DNA of 64,000 bases from Alloalcanivorax dieselolei B5 (GTDB lineage Bacteria; Pseudomonadota; Gammaproteobacteria; Pseudomonadales; Alcanivoracaceae), in assembly GCF_000300005.1 (NCBI RefSeq), contig NC_018691.1:4030001-4094000 (forward strand), read 5' to 3'. The translations under genes were made by a program, and so were the position numbers. Shown in pieces: positions 40,758-51,054 of this stretch. How positions within the stretch are numbered: position 1 is the first letter of the stretch; every line of letters begins with the position of its first letter. Under the pieces are notes generated by a model. It worked only from the letters and a program-made list of their open reading frames with translations. It ran no database searches and was not told where the DNA came from.

Positions 40758-41725
40758 CCTTGCCCCGGGTTACCGTATTGCTGGCCGAGGACGAGCCTGA
40801 TCTGCCCGGCCTGGAAAGCCTGGAAGGCCAGGCCCGGATCCATCAGCACCGTGGTATCGACGGCCTGGCGCCCCGGCTGGCGGAAACCGATGTGCTGGTG
40901 GTCACCGACTTTCGCGTCGACGCGCTGGAACGGGCCTGGCCTTCCCCCTGTCCGATTCGCTGGGTGCATGCCACCAGCGCCGGCGTCGACGCGCTGATGA
41001 TTCCGCCCTTGCGGGATAGCGATATTCCGGTCACCAACGCCGCCGGCATCTTCGATCGCGGTATCGCCGAGTACGTGCTGGGCGCCCTGTTGCTGTTCGC
41101 CAAGGACACTCTGGGCAATCTGCGCTATCAACGGCAACGGCAGTGGCGACACCGGGAAACCCATATGCTGCGGGACCAAAGCGCGCTGGTGGTCGGCGCC
41201 GGTTCCATCGGCCGGGAAGTGGCGACGCTGCTTGGCGCCCTCGGCATGGACGTGATCGGCACCGCGCGTCGGGCGCGGCAGCACGACGCGGCCTTCGCCC
41301 GGGTCCATGCCCAGGAGGATCTGCCGGCTCTGCTCGGCGACGCCGACTATGTGATCATCACCGCGCCGCTGACCCGCCAGACCGAAGGACTCTTCAATAC
41401 CGACACTTTCGCGCGGATGAAACCCGGCGCGGTATTGGTCAACGTGGGCCGCGGTGCCATTGTGGACACCCGCGCCCTGCTCGCCGCTCTGGATGACGGC
41501 CACCTCGGCGGCGCCGCCCTGGATGTGTTCGAGCAGGAGCCGCTGCCCGCCGATCACCCGCTCTGGGACTATCCCAATGTGATGATTTCCGCCCATATGG
41601 CGGGCGACGCCCAGGGCTGGCGCGCCGCCCTGGGCCACCAGTTCGTGGACAACTTTGAGCGCTGGCGCCGGGGGCAGCCCCTGCGCAATCCGGTGGATAC
41701 TCAGCGAGGTTACGGTCAACGCTGA
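40754..41725 (+). CDS. D-2-hydroxyacid dehydrogenase family protein
   Basis: A 323-residue NAD(P)-dependent oxidoreductase. N-terminal catalytic domain (ATSAGVDALMIPPL), then Rossmann fold ALVVGAGSIGREVATLLGAL and the catalytic triad: Arg in VNVGRGAIVDT, Glu in ALDVFEQEPLPADHP, His in MISAHMAGD. It interconverts an oxo acid and a D-2-hydroxy acid. Start ATG overlaps the aminotransferase stop; a longer open frame from 40616 is rejected. Fourth gene of the operon. Confidence 0.88.
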   Translation: MTLPRVTVLLAEDEPDLPGLESLEGQARIHQHRGIDGLAPRLAETDVLVVTDFRVDALERAWPSPCPIRWVHATSAGVDALMIPPLRDSDIPVTNAAGIFDRGIAEYVLGALLLFAKDTLGNLRYQRQRQWRHRETHMLRDQSALVVGAGSIGREVATLLGALGMDVIGTARRARQHDAAFARVHAQEDLPALLGDADYVIITAPLTRQTEGLFNTDTFARMKPGAVLVNVGRGAIVDTRALLAALDDGHLGGAALDVFEQEPLPADHPLWDYPNVMISAHMAGDAQGWRAALGHQFVDNFERWRRGQPLRNPVDTQRGYGQR

Positions 41726-41787
41726 CCTCTCTTCGTGCCGTTCCTCCACCCCCGTGCCGGCACCGCCAACAGCGGAGGAGGCTATCC

Positions 41788-43197
41788 ATGAGCGAGGATA
41801 TACGCGCCCTGAGCGCGCGGGCACTGCGGCAAGCCTACCAAAGCCGGGATTTGTCCCCGGTGGAGGTGACCGAAACCCTGCTCGATCAGATCGAGCAACA
41901 GGACCCGGCATTGAATGCCTGGTGCCTGATTGATCGCGAGACCACCCTGGCCTCGGCCCGGGAGGCCGAACAGCGCTATCTGCGCAATGACACCCTGGGA
42001 TTGCTGGATGGTGTCCCGGTGGCGATCAAGGATGTCTTCCTCACCCCGATGTGGCCCACCCTGAAAGGCTCCCGTACGGTTGATCCCGTCAAGACCCTGG
42101 GCAAACGCGCGCCGGCGGTGGCCGCCCTGGAACGCCACGGCTATGTGCCGCTGGGCAAGACCACGACACCGGAGTTTGGCTGGAAAGGGGTTACCGACAG
42201 TCCCCTGTGCGGCGCCACCAACAACCCCTGGGACCCGGGCAAGACCGCCGGCGGCTCCAGCGGCGGGTCGGCGGCGGCGGTGGCCGCCGGTATGGCACCA
42301 CTGGCCCTGGGCACCGACGCCGGCGGCTCCATCCGCATTCCCGCCGCCTTCTGCGGCATCGTCGGGCACAAACCCACCTTCGGCGAAGTGCCGCACTGGC
42401 CTGCCAGTCCGTTCGGCACGCTGGCCCACGCCGGGCCGATGACCCGCACGGTGGAGGACTGCGCGTTGATGATGCAGGTGTTGAGCGAAGCGGATCCGCG
42501 CGACGCCCAGGCCGCGCCGCGCCGTCCGCAGGATTACCTGGCCGCTCTGGACCAGGACCTCAAGGGACTGCGTATCGCCTACAGCCGCAACCTGGGCTAC
42601 GTGGACGTGGCCGCCGACATCGAACGGGCCTGTGATGAGGCGGTGGCGGTATTACGGGAGCTGGGCGCCGAAGTGGTGGAGACCGATCCGGGCTTTCGCA
42701 GTCCGCTGGCCGCCTTCGGCCACCTGTTCTACGGCGGCGCGGCCAACGCCTGCCGGGAGCTTGGCGCGCGTCAGCGTTCACTGATGGATCCGGCCCTGAT
42801 GGAAGTGGTCAACAAAGCGGAGCGGCTGTCGATGCTGGACTACCTGGGCGCGGTGAACGAACGGCTGGCGCTGTCGGAGCGCATGGCGCTGTTCCACGAA
42901 AAGTACGATCTGCTGGTAACGCCCACGTTGCCGATCACCGCTTTCGACACCGCCCGGGAAGTACCGGTGGACTGGCCCAGCACCCGCTGGCCCACCTGGA
43001 CGCCCTTCACCTATCCGTTCAACCTCACCGGCCAACCGGCGCTGTCACTGCCGCTGGGCCTGGACAGCGCCGGACTGCCGATGGGGTTGCAGATCGTCGG
43101 CCGCCGTTTCGATGACGCCCTGGTGCTGCGCGCCGGGCATCAGTTCGAACAGCAACGGCCCTGGCGACGGTTTCCGCCGCTGGCCGGGGTCGACTGA
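41788..43197 (+). CDS. Amidase signature-family hydrolase
   Basis: 469 residues with the Ser-cisSer-Lys triad of amidases: Lys in VPVAIKDVFLTP, Gly/Ser-rich GKTAGGSSGGSAAAVAAG containing the cis-Ser, and the nucleophile in LALGTDAGGSIRIPAAFCG. It hydrolyses an amide bond, probably releasing ammonia or an amine and a carboxylate. The start follows GGAGGAGG. In this operon it may open the pathway by hydrolysing an amide or an N-acylated substrate. It is not GatA by context, as no gatB/gatC is nearby. Confidence 0.88.
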   Translation: MSEDIRALSARALRQAYQSRDLSPVEVTETLLDQIEQQDPALNAWCLIDRETTLASAREAEQRYLRNDTLGLLDGVPVAIKDVFLTPMWPTLKGSRTVDPVKTLGKRAPAVAALERHGYVPLGKTTTPEFGWKGVTDSPLCGATNNPWDPGKTAGGSSGGSAAAVAAGMAPLALGTDAGGSIRIPAAFCGIVGHKPTFGEVPHWPASPFGTLAHAGPMTRTVEDCALMMQVLSEADPRDAQAAPRRPQDYLAALDQDLKGLRIAYSRNLGYVDVAADIERACDEAVAVLRELGAEVVETDPGFRSPLAAFGHLFYGGAANACRELGARQRSLMDPALMEVVNKAERLSMLDYLGAVNERLALSERMALFHEKYDLLVTPTLPITAFDTAREVPVDWPSTRWPTWTPFTYPFNLTGQPALSLPLGLDSAGLPMGLQIVGRRFDDALVLRAGHQFEQQRPWRRFPPLAGVD

Positions 43198-43209
43198 CCG
43201 GAAGCATCG

Positions 43210-43274
43210 TCAACGGGCAGGCACTATCAACGGGAGACGCCATCAACAGGTGACACCGTCAACAGGAGGCACCG
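43210..43274 (+). repeat. Four 16-17 bp tandem repeats ending at a start codon
   Basis: Units at 43210-43226, 43227-43242, 43243-43258 and 43259-43274 follow the consensus TCAACRGGWGRCRCCR. The last unit carries the AGGAGG ribosome site and its final G is the first base of the GTG start of the aminotransferase, so repeat number affects the number of ribosome-site-like sequences. Confidence 0.8.
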
Positions 43275-44470
43275 TGAGCGAACTGGACATCGACTTCTAC
43301 GAATCCGAGGACCCGATCTGGAATCCGGCGCTGCACACCATGCCGGTGCCGGGAATCCGCCGCATGGTGAACCTGGCCGCCACCATGGATGACGTCATTC
43401 ATCTGTCCATTGGCCAACCGGATTTCAAACCACCGGACCATGTGGTGCAGGCGGCGGTGGAAGCGCTGCAGGCGGGCCAGACCGGTTACACCATGGACGC
43501 CGGGCTGCCGGAACTGCTGGAAGCCCTGGCGGACTACTATCGGAACCGTTATCAGCGGCCGCTGGTGCCGGAAAACATCATGGTCACCACCGGTGCCACC
43601 GAGGCCATCTACCTGGCGCTTACCGCGACTTCCGCACCGGGCCGGGAATTCATCGTGCCGGAACCGGCCTTCATGCTTTACGCGCCCTTGATCCGCATGA
43701 ATGGCGGCGTCGTCAAAGCCATTCCCACCCATGCCGAACAACACCACCAGTTGGACCCGGAAGCGGTCATCGACGCCATCGACAACAACACCTGCGCCAT
43801 CGTGCTCAACTCCCCGAGCAATCCCACCGGTACGCTTTATCCCCGGGAAACCGTGGAGGCCATCGTCCAGGAAGCAGCCTACCGTGGCGTCTATGTCATC
43901 AGCGACGAAGTCTACGATCACTTGGTCTACGACGGGCGCGAATACCCCAGCGTGCTGTCGTGCTGCGCCGACCTCGACCATGTCATGGTGGTATCCAGCT
44001 TTTCCAAGACGTTCAGCATGGCGGGCATGCGCATTGGCTGGTTGATGGCCAGTCAGGGCGCGATCAAGAAGCTGCGCCGCTATCACATGTTCACCACCAC
44101 CGTGGCCAATACGCCCTGCCAGTGGGCGGGGGTAGCGGCCTTGAGCGGGGATCGCGGTTTCGTCGATAACATGCTCGCCGAATATCAGCGACGGCGGGAT
44201 CGCCTGGTGGAACTGGTGGAGCGAACCCCACACCTCACCGGCTACCGGCCCGAGGGCGCCTTTTATCTGTTTCCGTCGCTGCCGGAAGGCGTCAATGGCG
44301 GCAATGTTGCGCTAAAGCTGCTGCGCGAGACCGGCGTCTGCACCGTGGCGGGGGATACGTTCGGCGAGTCCTGTTCCAATGCCATACGGATCAGCTACTC
44401 CACCTCGCTGGAGCAGATCGAGGCGGCGTTCGAGCGCATTATTCCGTGGATGGCCAAACAGGACTTCTAG
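43274..44470 (+). CDS. Class I/II PLP-dependent aminotransferase
   Basis: A 398-residue fold-type I aminotransferase: HLSIGQPDFKPPDHVV, VTTGATEAIYLALTA, VLNSPSNPTGTLYPRE (cofactor Asn), VISDEVYDHLVYDG and the PLP Lys in SSFSKTFSMAGMRIGW, with the substrate Arg in AIRISYSTS. It resembles aspartate/aromatic or alanine-type enzymes; donor unknown. The GTG at 43274 has AGGAGG 4 nt before; an upstream frame from 43112 is inside the amidase gene. Last gene of the catabolic operon. Confidence 0.87.
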   Translation: MSELDIDFYESEDPIWNPALHTMPVPGIRRMVNLAATMDDVIHLSIGQPDFKPPDHVVQAAVEALQAGQTGYTMDAGLPELLEALADYYRNRYQRPLVPENIMVTTGATEAIYLALTATSAPGREFIVPEPAFMLYAPLIRMNGGVVKAIPTHAEQHHQLDPEAVIDAIDNNTCAIVLNSPSNPTGTLYPRETVEAIVQEAAYRGVYVISDEVYDHLVYDGREYPSVLSCCADLDHVMVVSSFSKTFSMAGMRIGWLMASQGAIKKLRRYHMFTTTVANTPCQWAGVAALSGDRGFVDNMLAEYQRRRDRLVELVERTPHLTGYRPEGAFYLFPSLPEGVNGGNVALKLLRETGVCTVAGDTFGESCSNAIRISYSTSLEQIEAAFERIIPWMAKQDF

Positions 44471-44474
44471 GGCC

Positions 44475-44520
44475 GCTGACACGCAACACGCTGGCAGGCT
44501 AACACGCTTTGAAAACACGC
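44475..44520 (+). repeat. Copy of the dispersed ACGCAACACGC repeat
   Basis: Contains GACACGCAACACGCTGGCA followed by TAACACGC and AACACGC. Together with the inverted copy at 44601-44635 it flanks the hairpin at 44573-44596 between two convergent operons. Confidence 0.65.
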
Positions 44521-44572
44521 GGTCATGCCGGGCTTGATCCGGCAATGGCGGGGTTGCTCTGAATTCATGTCT

Positions 44573-44596
44573 CCAAGGCCCGCAAGCGGGCCTTGG
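44573..44596. terminator. Strong hairpin between convergent operons
   Basis: A perfect 11-bp stem CCAAGGCCCGC/GCGGGCCTTGG with an AA centre. It lies between the catabolic operon (plus) and secDF (minus) and probably ends both, although neither side has a long T run. Confidence 0.65.
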
Positions 44597-44600
44597 GTTT

Positions 44601-44635
44601 GGCGTGCCGGCGTGTTGCGTGGAAGCGTGCCAGCG
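44601..44635 (-). repeat. Inverted copy of the dispersed ACGCAACACGC repeat
   Basis: Read on the minus strand it contains CTGGCACGC and CACGCAACACGCCGGCACGC, matching the copies at 13231 and 44475. Confidence 0.65.
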
Positions 44636-44702
44636 AATTGTGAGGCACCACTGGTCCACGGACCGCGATATATGGTACGGGTTTGCGGATTCCACCCCGT
44701 CG

Positions 44703-45629
44703 TCAGGGCATGTCATCCACTTCCTTCTTCTCCGGAATGATGAAGTCCTGCTTGTCCACTTTCATCAGGAACAGCATGTTGGTGACCACGTAAATGGACG
44801 AGTAGGTGCCCACCGCGATCCCCACCAGCAGCGCTTCGGAGAAAGCGCGCATCACTTCACCGCCAAAGAAGAACAGGGCAACCAACACCAGCAGCGTCGT
44901 GAAGGAGGTGTTGATGGTCCGGCTCAGGGTCTCATTGAGAGAGCCGTTGATGATCTTTTCCGGATCGGTTTCACGGGTGTCGCGAAAGTTCTCCCGGATC
45001 CGGTCCGCCACCACGATGGAGTCGTTCAGCGAGTAACCGATCAACGCCAACACCGCCGCCAGCACCGTCAGATCGAAGGTCCAGCGCATTAGCGAGAACA
45101 GGCCGAGCACGATGATCACGTCATGCAGCAAGGCCACCACGGTGGCGACACCGAACTTGTTGGTGAAGCGGAACCAGACGTAAACCAGCATCAAGCCCAG
45201 TGCCATCAGCAGCGCGAGACCGGACTCGTCGCGCAGCTCGTCACCCACTTGCGGACCGACGAACTCCACCTGCTGAACCGTCAGCCCGGGCAGCTTGCTT
45301 TCCACCACCTCGGTAAGCCGGGGCCCTACCTGATCCGCGGGCATATCGTTCAGGGTGGGCACCCGGATGCTGATATCCCGGGGCGACCCGTAACGTACCA
45401 CGGTGGCCTCTTCGAACGGCGTGCCTTCCAGCGCGGAACGCACATCGTCGATGATCACTTCGTTTTCGCCCTTGGCCACCACCGCGGTGCCGCCGGTGAA
45501 ATCCATCCCCAGATTCAAACCCTGGGTCGCCAGCAGTCCGATGGAGCCGAGCACCAGAATGATCGACAACGCCGCGAACAACCGCCGTATACCCAGGAAG
45601 TTGATGGAGAAAGGAGCCTTGTTACTCAT
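44703..45629 (-). CDS. secF: Protein translocase subunit SecF
   Basis: A 308-residue inner-membrane protein with six helices and a periplasmic domain. With SecD it uses proton motive force to pull exported proteins through SecYEG. Seen are FLGIRRLFAALSIILVLGSI, the RND motif LNLGMDFTGGTAVV, and C-terminal ALIGYSLNDSIVVADRIREN. ATG 45629 follows GAGGTG and is 7 bp after the secD stop. Last gene of queA-tgt-yajC-secD-secF. Confidence 0.96.
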   Translation of the reverse strand: MSNKAPFSINFLGIRRLFAALSIILVLGSIGLLATQGLNLGMDFTGGTAVVAKGENEVIIDDVRSALEGTPFEEATVVRYGSPRDISIRVPTLNDMPADQVGPRLTEVVESKLPGLTVQQVEFVGPQVGDELRDESGLALLMALGLMLVYVWFRFTNKFGVATVVALLHDVIIVLGLFSLMRWTFDLTVLAAVLALIGYSLNDSIVVADRIRENFRDTRETDPEKIINGSLNETLSRTINTSFTTLLVLVALFFFGGEVMRAFSEALLVGIAVGTYSSIYVVTNMLFLMKVDKQDFIIPEKKEVDDMP

Positions 45630-45636
45630 AAGCACC

Positions 45637-47520
45637 TCAAATACTCAGTTTGGCCGGCGGACGGGCACCGCGGCCGTAGACCATTTCCACCATGGCGCGA
45701 GTGCCCACGATGGCGGTAAACATGGAGGAGAGGATGCCGATAAACAGCGTCACCGCGAACCCCTGCACCGAGCCGGTGCCGGCGGAGAACAGGATCACCG
45801 CGACGATCATGGTGGTGATGTTGGCATCAAGAATGGTGCTGAACGCCTTGGCGTACCCTTCATCAATGGCTTGCCGTGGCCGCACGCCTTTTTTCAGTTC
45901 TTCCCGGATACGTTCATAGATCAGCACGTTGGCGTCCACCGCCATGCCCACCGTCAAGACGATACCGGCGATGCCCGGCAGGGTCAGAGTGGCGCCGGGA
46001 ATCAGCGACATGATGCCGACGATGATCAGCAGGTTACCGACCAGCGCCACATTGGCGAAGATACCGAACACCTTGTACCAGACCAGCATGAACACCAGCA
46101 CCAGGACCATGCCCAGCGCCATGGATTTGAGTCCGGACTCGATGTTTTCCGCCCCCAGGCTGGGGCCGATGGTGCGCTCCTCGATGATGGTCACCGGCGC
46201 CGCCAGGGAACCGGCGCGCAACAGCAGAGCCAGCTCGGACGCTTCCGCCGGGCTGTCCAGACCGGTAATCCGGAAGCGGCTGCCCAGGGTATCCTGGATA
46301 GTGGCCACGTTGATCACGTAACGGTCGGTGGTGCTTACCGGCACCTGCTCGGTTTCACCGTTTTCATTGGTGCGCGAGCTCATCTCGGTCTTGGTTTCGA
46401 TGAACAGCACCGCCATCGGATTGCCGACGTTCTGTGACGTCACCCGCTGCATCCGGCGGGCGCCGGCGGAGTCCAGGGACACGTTCACCTGCGGGGTACC
46501 GTTTTGCGGATCGAAGCCCATCTGCGCGTTGGTCACTTCGTCGCCGGTGGCGATCTTGGAGCGCTCCAGAATCACCGGGCGATCCCCCTGACTGCGGAAG
46601 GGGAAAATCTCGGTGCCCGGCGGCGCCACGCCGGTGGCGGCACGGCTGGCCGGGTAGTCCTGATTGACCAGCCGGAACTCCAGGGTGGCGGTACGGCCGA
46701 GAATTCGGCGGGCCTGGGCCGCGTCCTGCACCCCGGGCAGCTGCACCACGATGCGATCCGCCCCCTGCCGTTGCACCACCGGCTCGGCCACACCCAACTC
46801 GTTTACCCGGTTATTCAGCGCGGTGCGGTTCTGATCCACCGCGTAATCCTGCATTTCCTTGAGGGCGGTCGGGTTCAGGTTGAACACCAGCACCCGCTGC
46901 TCGGGATCGGAATCCAGCGAGAATTCCGGCAGCGCGTTACGCAGCAGGGTACGGGCGGAATCGGCGTCTTCGGAGTTGGCGAACTGCACACGCAACTGCT
47001 GGCCGTCTTGCTGCACATCGCGGTAACGAATGCCTTCGTTTTTCAGCGCCAGTTTGATCTGGCCGGCCCAGGCTTCCATGCGCTGGTTCACCACTGCTTC
47101 CATGTCCACCTGCAGCAGGAAATGCACGCCGCCGCGCAAATCCAGGCCCAGATTCATCGGCGAAGCGCCGATGGCACGCAGCCATCCCGGAGTGGTCGGC
47201 GCCAGGTTCAGGGCCACCACATAGTCATCGCCGAGGGAACCGGCCAGAAGCTCGCGGGCGCGAAGCTGGCTGTCGTTGTCAGTGAAGCGCACCAGCCAGG
47301 AGCCGCCATCGATCTGTTCACCGGGCCCATGTTCCAGACCCGCCTGATCCAATTGCCGCAACACGCGCTGGCTGGCACTGTCGGACACGGTTCCACCGGG
47401 CTTGGCGCTGCTGATCTGCACGGCCGGGGCGTCGGGGAACAGGTTGGGAAGAGCGTAAAGGCCGCAAACAAACAGCACGGCCATGAGCAGGAAGAATTTC
47501 CAGCGCGGGTAGCGGGTCAT
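45637..47520 (-). CDS. secD: Protein translocase subunit SecD
   Basis: A 627-residue RND-family membrane protein with one N-terminal helix (WKFFLLMAVLFVCGLYALPN), a large periplasmic region including LGLDLRGGVHFLLQVD and the P1 head domain, and five C-terminal helices with VGMAVDANVLIYERIREEL, whose Asp is needed for proton use. ATG 47520 gives the E. coli-like N-terminus; upstream frame 47577 is spurious. Fits E. coli SecD (615). Confidence 0.96.
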   Translation of the reverse strand: MTRYPRWKFFLLMAVLFVCGLYALPNLFPDAPAVQISSAKPGGTVSDSASQRVLRQLDQAGLEHGPGEQIDGGSWLVRFTDNDSQLRARELLAGSLGDDYVVALNLAPTTPGWLRAIGASPMNLGLDLRGGVHFLLQVDMEAVVNQRMEAWAGQIKLALKNEGIRYRDVQQDGQQLRVQFANSEDADSARTLLRNALPEFSLDSDPEQRVLVFNLNPTALKEMQDYAVDQNRTALNNRVNELGVAEPVVQRQGADRIVVQLPGVQDAAQARRILGRTATLEFRLVNQDYPASRAATGVAPPGTEIFPFRSQGDRPVILERSKIATGDEVTNAQMGFDPQNGTPQVNVSLDSAGARRMQRVTSQNVGNPMAVLFIETKTEMSSRTNENGETEQVPVSTTDRYVINVATIQDTLGSRFRITGLDSPAEASELALLLRAGSLAAPVTIIEERTIGPSLGAENIESGLKSMALGMVLVLVFMLVWYKVFGIFANVALVGNLLIIVGIMSLIPGATLTLPGIAGIVLTVGMAVDANVLIYERIREELKKGVRPRQAIDEGYAKAFSTILDANITTMIVAVILFSAGTGSVQGFAVTLFIGILSSMFTAIVGTRAMVEMVYGRGARPPAKLSI

Positions 47521-47583
47521 AATCGTCTTCCGGTATTGCCGGGAGGTGGCGGCCCGGTGCGACCGGGCCGGACACACCTCTTT

Positions 47584-47907
47584 TTATATGGATTTGATGG
47601 TGCCCTTCGGCAGCGTGGCCTGGACACTCTGTTTCTGCAGCTTGATTTCCAGATTGTCGCTGATTTCCACCACGACGAATTCGTCGGTGACTTTGGTTAC
47701 CCGGCCGAGAATACCGCCGGCGGTCACCACCTCGTCACCTTTGTTCAGGTTCTGCACCAGATTGCGGTGTTCCTTGGCGCGCTTCTGCTGCGGACGGATC
47801 AGGAAGAAATAGAACACCGCGATCATCACCACCAGCATGATCAGTTCGATGCCACCGCCCGGACCTCCGGCGGCTTGCGCGTAAGCGGGCGAAATCAACC
47901 AGTTCAT
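47584..47907 (-). CDS. yajC: Sec translocon accessory protein YajC
   Basis: A 107-residue single-pass inner-membrane protein of the SecDF-YajC complex. Short N-terminus WLISPAYAQAAGG, helix LIMLVVMIAVFYFFLIRPQQ, then the cytoplasmic beta-rich domain LNKGDEVVTAGGILGRVTKV. ATG 47907 has GGAGAATTGAG before it; in-frame starts to 47979 lie in the spacer. Located between tgt and secD as usual. Confidence 0.94.
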   Translation of the reverse strand: MNWLISPAYAQAAGGPGGGIELIMLVVMIAVFYFFLIRPQQKRAKEHRNLVQNLNKGDEVVTAGGILGRVTKVTDEFVVVEISDNLEIKLQKQSVQATLPKGTIKSI

Positions 47908-47929
47908 CTCAATTCTCCACGTTTTCGTG

Positions 47930-49186
<1,257 letters not shown>

Positions 49187-50226
49187 CTTCAATAAACATG
49201 GCATCGCCGTAACTGAAGAAGCGGTAGCCTTCACGGACCGCTTCCTGGTAAGCCGCCAGCACCCGATCCTGGCCGGCAAAAGCGCTGATCAGCATCAACA
49301 GGGTGGAACGGGGCAGGTGGAAGTTGGTGACCAGGGCGTCCACCTGACGAAAACGGTAGCCGGGATAGATGAAGATATCGGTTTCCGCTTCCCCCGAACT
49401 CAGAGCGCCGCCGGCACTGGCCGCTTCCAGGGCCCGCAACGCCGTGGTGCCCACCGCCACCACCCGGCCACCACGGGCCCGCGCCGCCAGCACCTGCTCC
49501 ACCAGCGCCTCGCTGATCCGGAAACGCTCGCTGTGCATATGGTGCTCTTCCACCTTGTCCACGCGTACCGGCTGGAACGTGCCCGCGCCCACGTGCAGAG
49601 TGACGAAGCCTGTTTCCACACCCTGTTCCCGCAGCTGCTCGATGAAGGCCTCATCGAAATGCAAACCGGCGGTGGGCGCCGCCACCGCGCCCGGCTCCCG
49701 GGCGTACACGGTCTGATAACGCTGCAGGTCAGTGTCTTCGTCCGGACGGTCGATGTAAGGCGGCAACGGCACATGGCCAACACGCTCCAACGCATCCAGC
49801 ACCTGCTCACAACCGGTGAACATCAGGTGGAACAACTCACCGCGCCGGCCGCGAACCTCCGCTGCCACACCCTGATCGAACTCCAGCCAGCCGCCGGCCT
49901 TGGGCGACTTGGAAGCCCGCACATGGGCCAAGGCCTCGCGACCACCAAGCAGCCGTTCGATCAGCACTTCCACCCGTCCACCGGTCTGCTTGCGGCCAAA
50001 CAGACGAGCCGGAATCACCCGGGTGTCGTTGAACACCAGCAGATCGCCGGGCCTCAGCCAGGCGGACAGATCCGGAAACCGGCCATGCCCCATCCCCGCC
50101 CCGGTCAGCGTCAGCAAGCGCGCATCGCGCCGCTGCGCTGGCGGATAGCGGGCGATCAGCTCGTCCGGTAAGTCAAAATCAAAGTCGTCGACTTGCACGT
50201 CTCACCCGTGTTCAGCTCACATGTGT

Positions 50227-50703
50227 TCAGGAGCGCCCTTTGCCGTTTTTCGGCGTTTCCACCGTGGCGGTGAGGGACAATCGGTCATGCAGAGTTTGGT
50301 GAGGGTGCACCAACACCACCAGATAACCAGCCCCCAGCATCAGCCAGGACACCCCGGCGGCGGCGAACCGGGCCAGGGTCTGCCAGAACCGCACCGGCCC
50401 GCCACGATAGTCACGTATTTGCAGCCGCCAGGCGCGCATTCCCAGAGTCTGACCGCCGTGCAGCCAGAACCAGGCATAGAAGGCCCAGGTTTCCACCAGC
50501 AGCAAAGGGAACAGCACGCCCTTCAGCACCATCGGATCGGCGCGGGTAACACCGTTGATCTCCTGGGTCGGCAGCCCGGTGTGGTTATACACGATGACGA
50601 AAATCCCGGCGGTTATGAACCATAACGCCACCACCAGAAAGCCATCATAGACCAGCGCCATCAGCCGTTTGATCAGGCCCGCGGGTCTGGCATTTTCGAT
50701 CAT
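50227..50703 (-). CDS. RDD-family membrane protein
   Basis: A 158-residue inner-membrane protein with three helices. The family Arg and Asp residues occur in AGLIKRLMALVYDGFLVVAL and VHPHQTLHDRLSLT, with GQTLGMRAWRLQIRD between. The molecular role of such small RDD proteins is not settled. ATG 50703 is 4 nt after GGAGC; the upstream ATG at 50736 is in the repeat region. Just upstream of queA on the same strand (28 bp). Confidence 0.85.
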   Translation of the reverse strand: MIENARPAGLIKRLMALVYDGFLVVALWFITAGIFVIVYNHTGLPTQEINGVTRADPMVLKGVLFPLLLVETWAFYAWFWLHGGQTLGMRAWRLQIRDYRGGPVRFWQTLARFAAAGVSWLMLGAGYLVVLVHPHQTLHDRLSLTATVETPKNGKGRS

Positions 50704-50727
50704 CGCTGCTCCATTATGGGTTACCCT

Positions 50728-50827
50728 GGCCATCATGGACGGTGGTCACAAATAAATCGTCCGGAACGATTTTTGACGTCGCCCCGGGGCGGCGGCCCGC
50801 AGGGTGACCATCATGGATGATGGTCAC
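50728..50827. repeat. Pair of GTGACCATCATGG-type dyads upstream of the RDD gene
   Basis: The right copy (50804-50827) is a 24-bp palindrome with perfect 11-bp arms, GTGACCATCAT and ATGATGGTCAC, around GG. The left copy (50728-50751) is a weaker relative with the same CCATCATGGA core and GGTCACAAA end. They are about 76 bp apart and could act as operators or RNA hairpins. Confidence 0.65.
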
Positions 50828-50852
50828 AAAAAAGCCCGCTCGGCGCGGGCCT
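50828..50852 (-). terminator. Hairpin with A/T tracts, terminator toward the RDD gene
   Basis: Stem GCCCGC/GCGGGC with loop TCGGC. On the minus strand it is followed by six T (AAAAAA at 50828-50833), on the plus strand only by CTTT. It may isolate the RDD promoter from leftward transcription, or act weakly rightward. Confidence 0.6.
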
Positions 50853-51054
50853 TTCAAATCCTCGGCGGCGCGATCGGCTCGGCGACCGGCCCAAACGGCC
50901 GCCATTCTAGCAAACCCGGGATCGCCTGTCCCACCAGAACAGGCGCGCGGGCCGGCGTCACAGCCCGTTATCATGGTAGTTGCGGCGCAGCCCCGAGCGG
51001 CGGTACAAGGGTACTATAACCCCGGTCACCGGGGTGCCACCCGGAGGGAGTCCC

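Noticed and set aside
41788-43197. Reading the amidase as GatA of the tRNA amidotransferase
   Set aside because: No gatB or gatC nearby; the gene sits in a catabolic operon.
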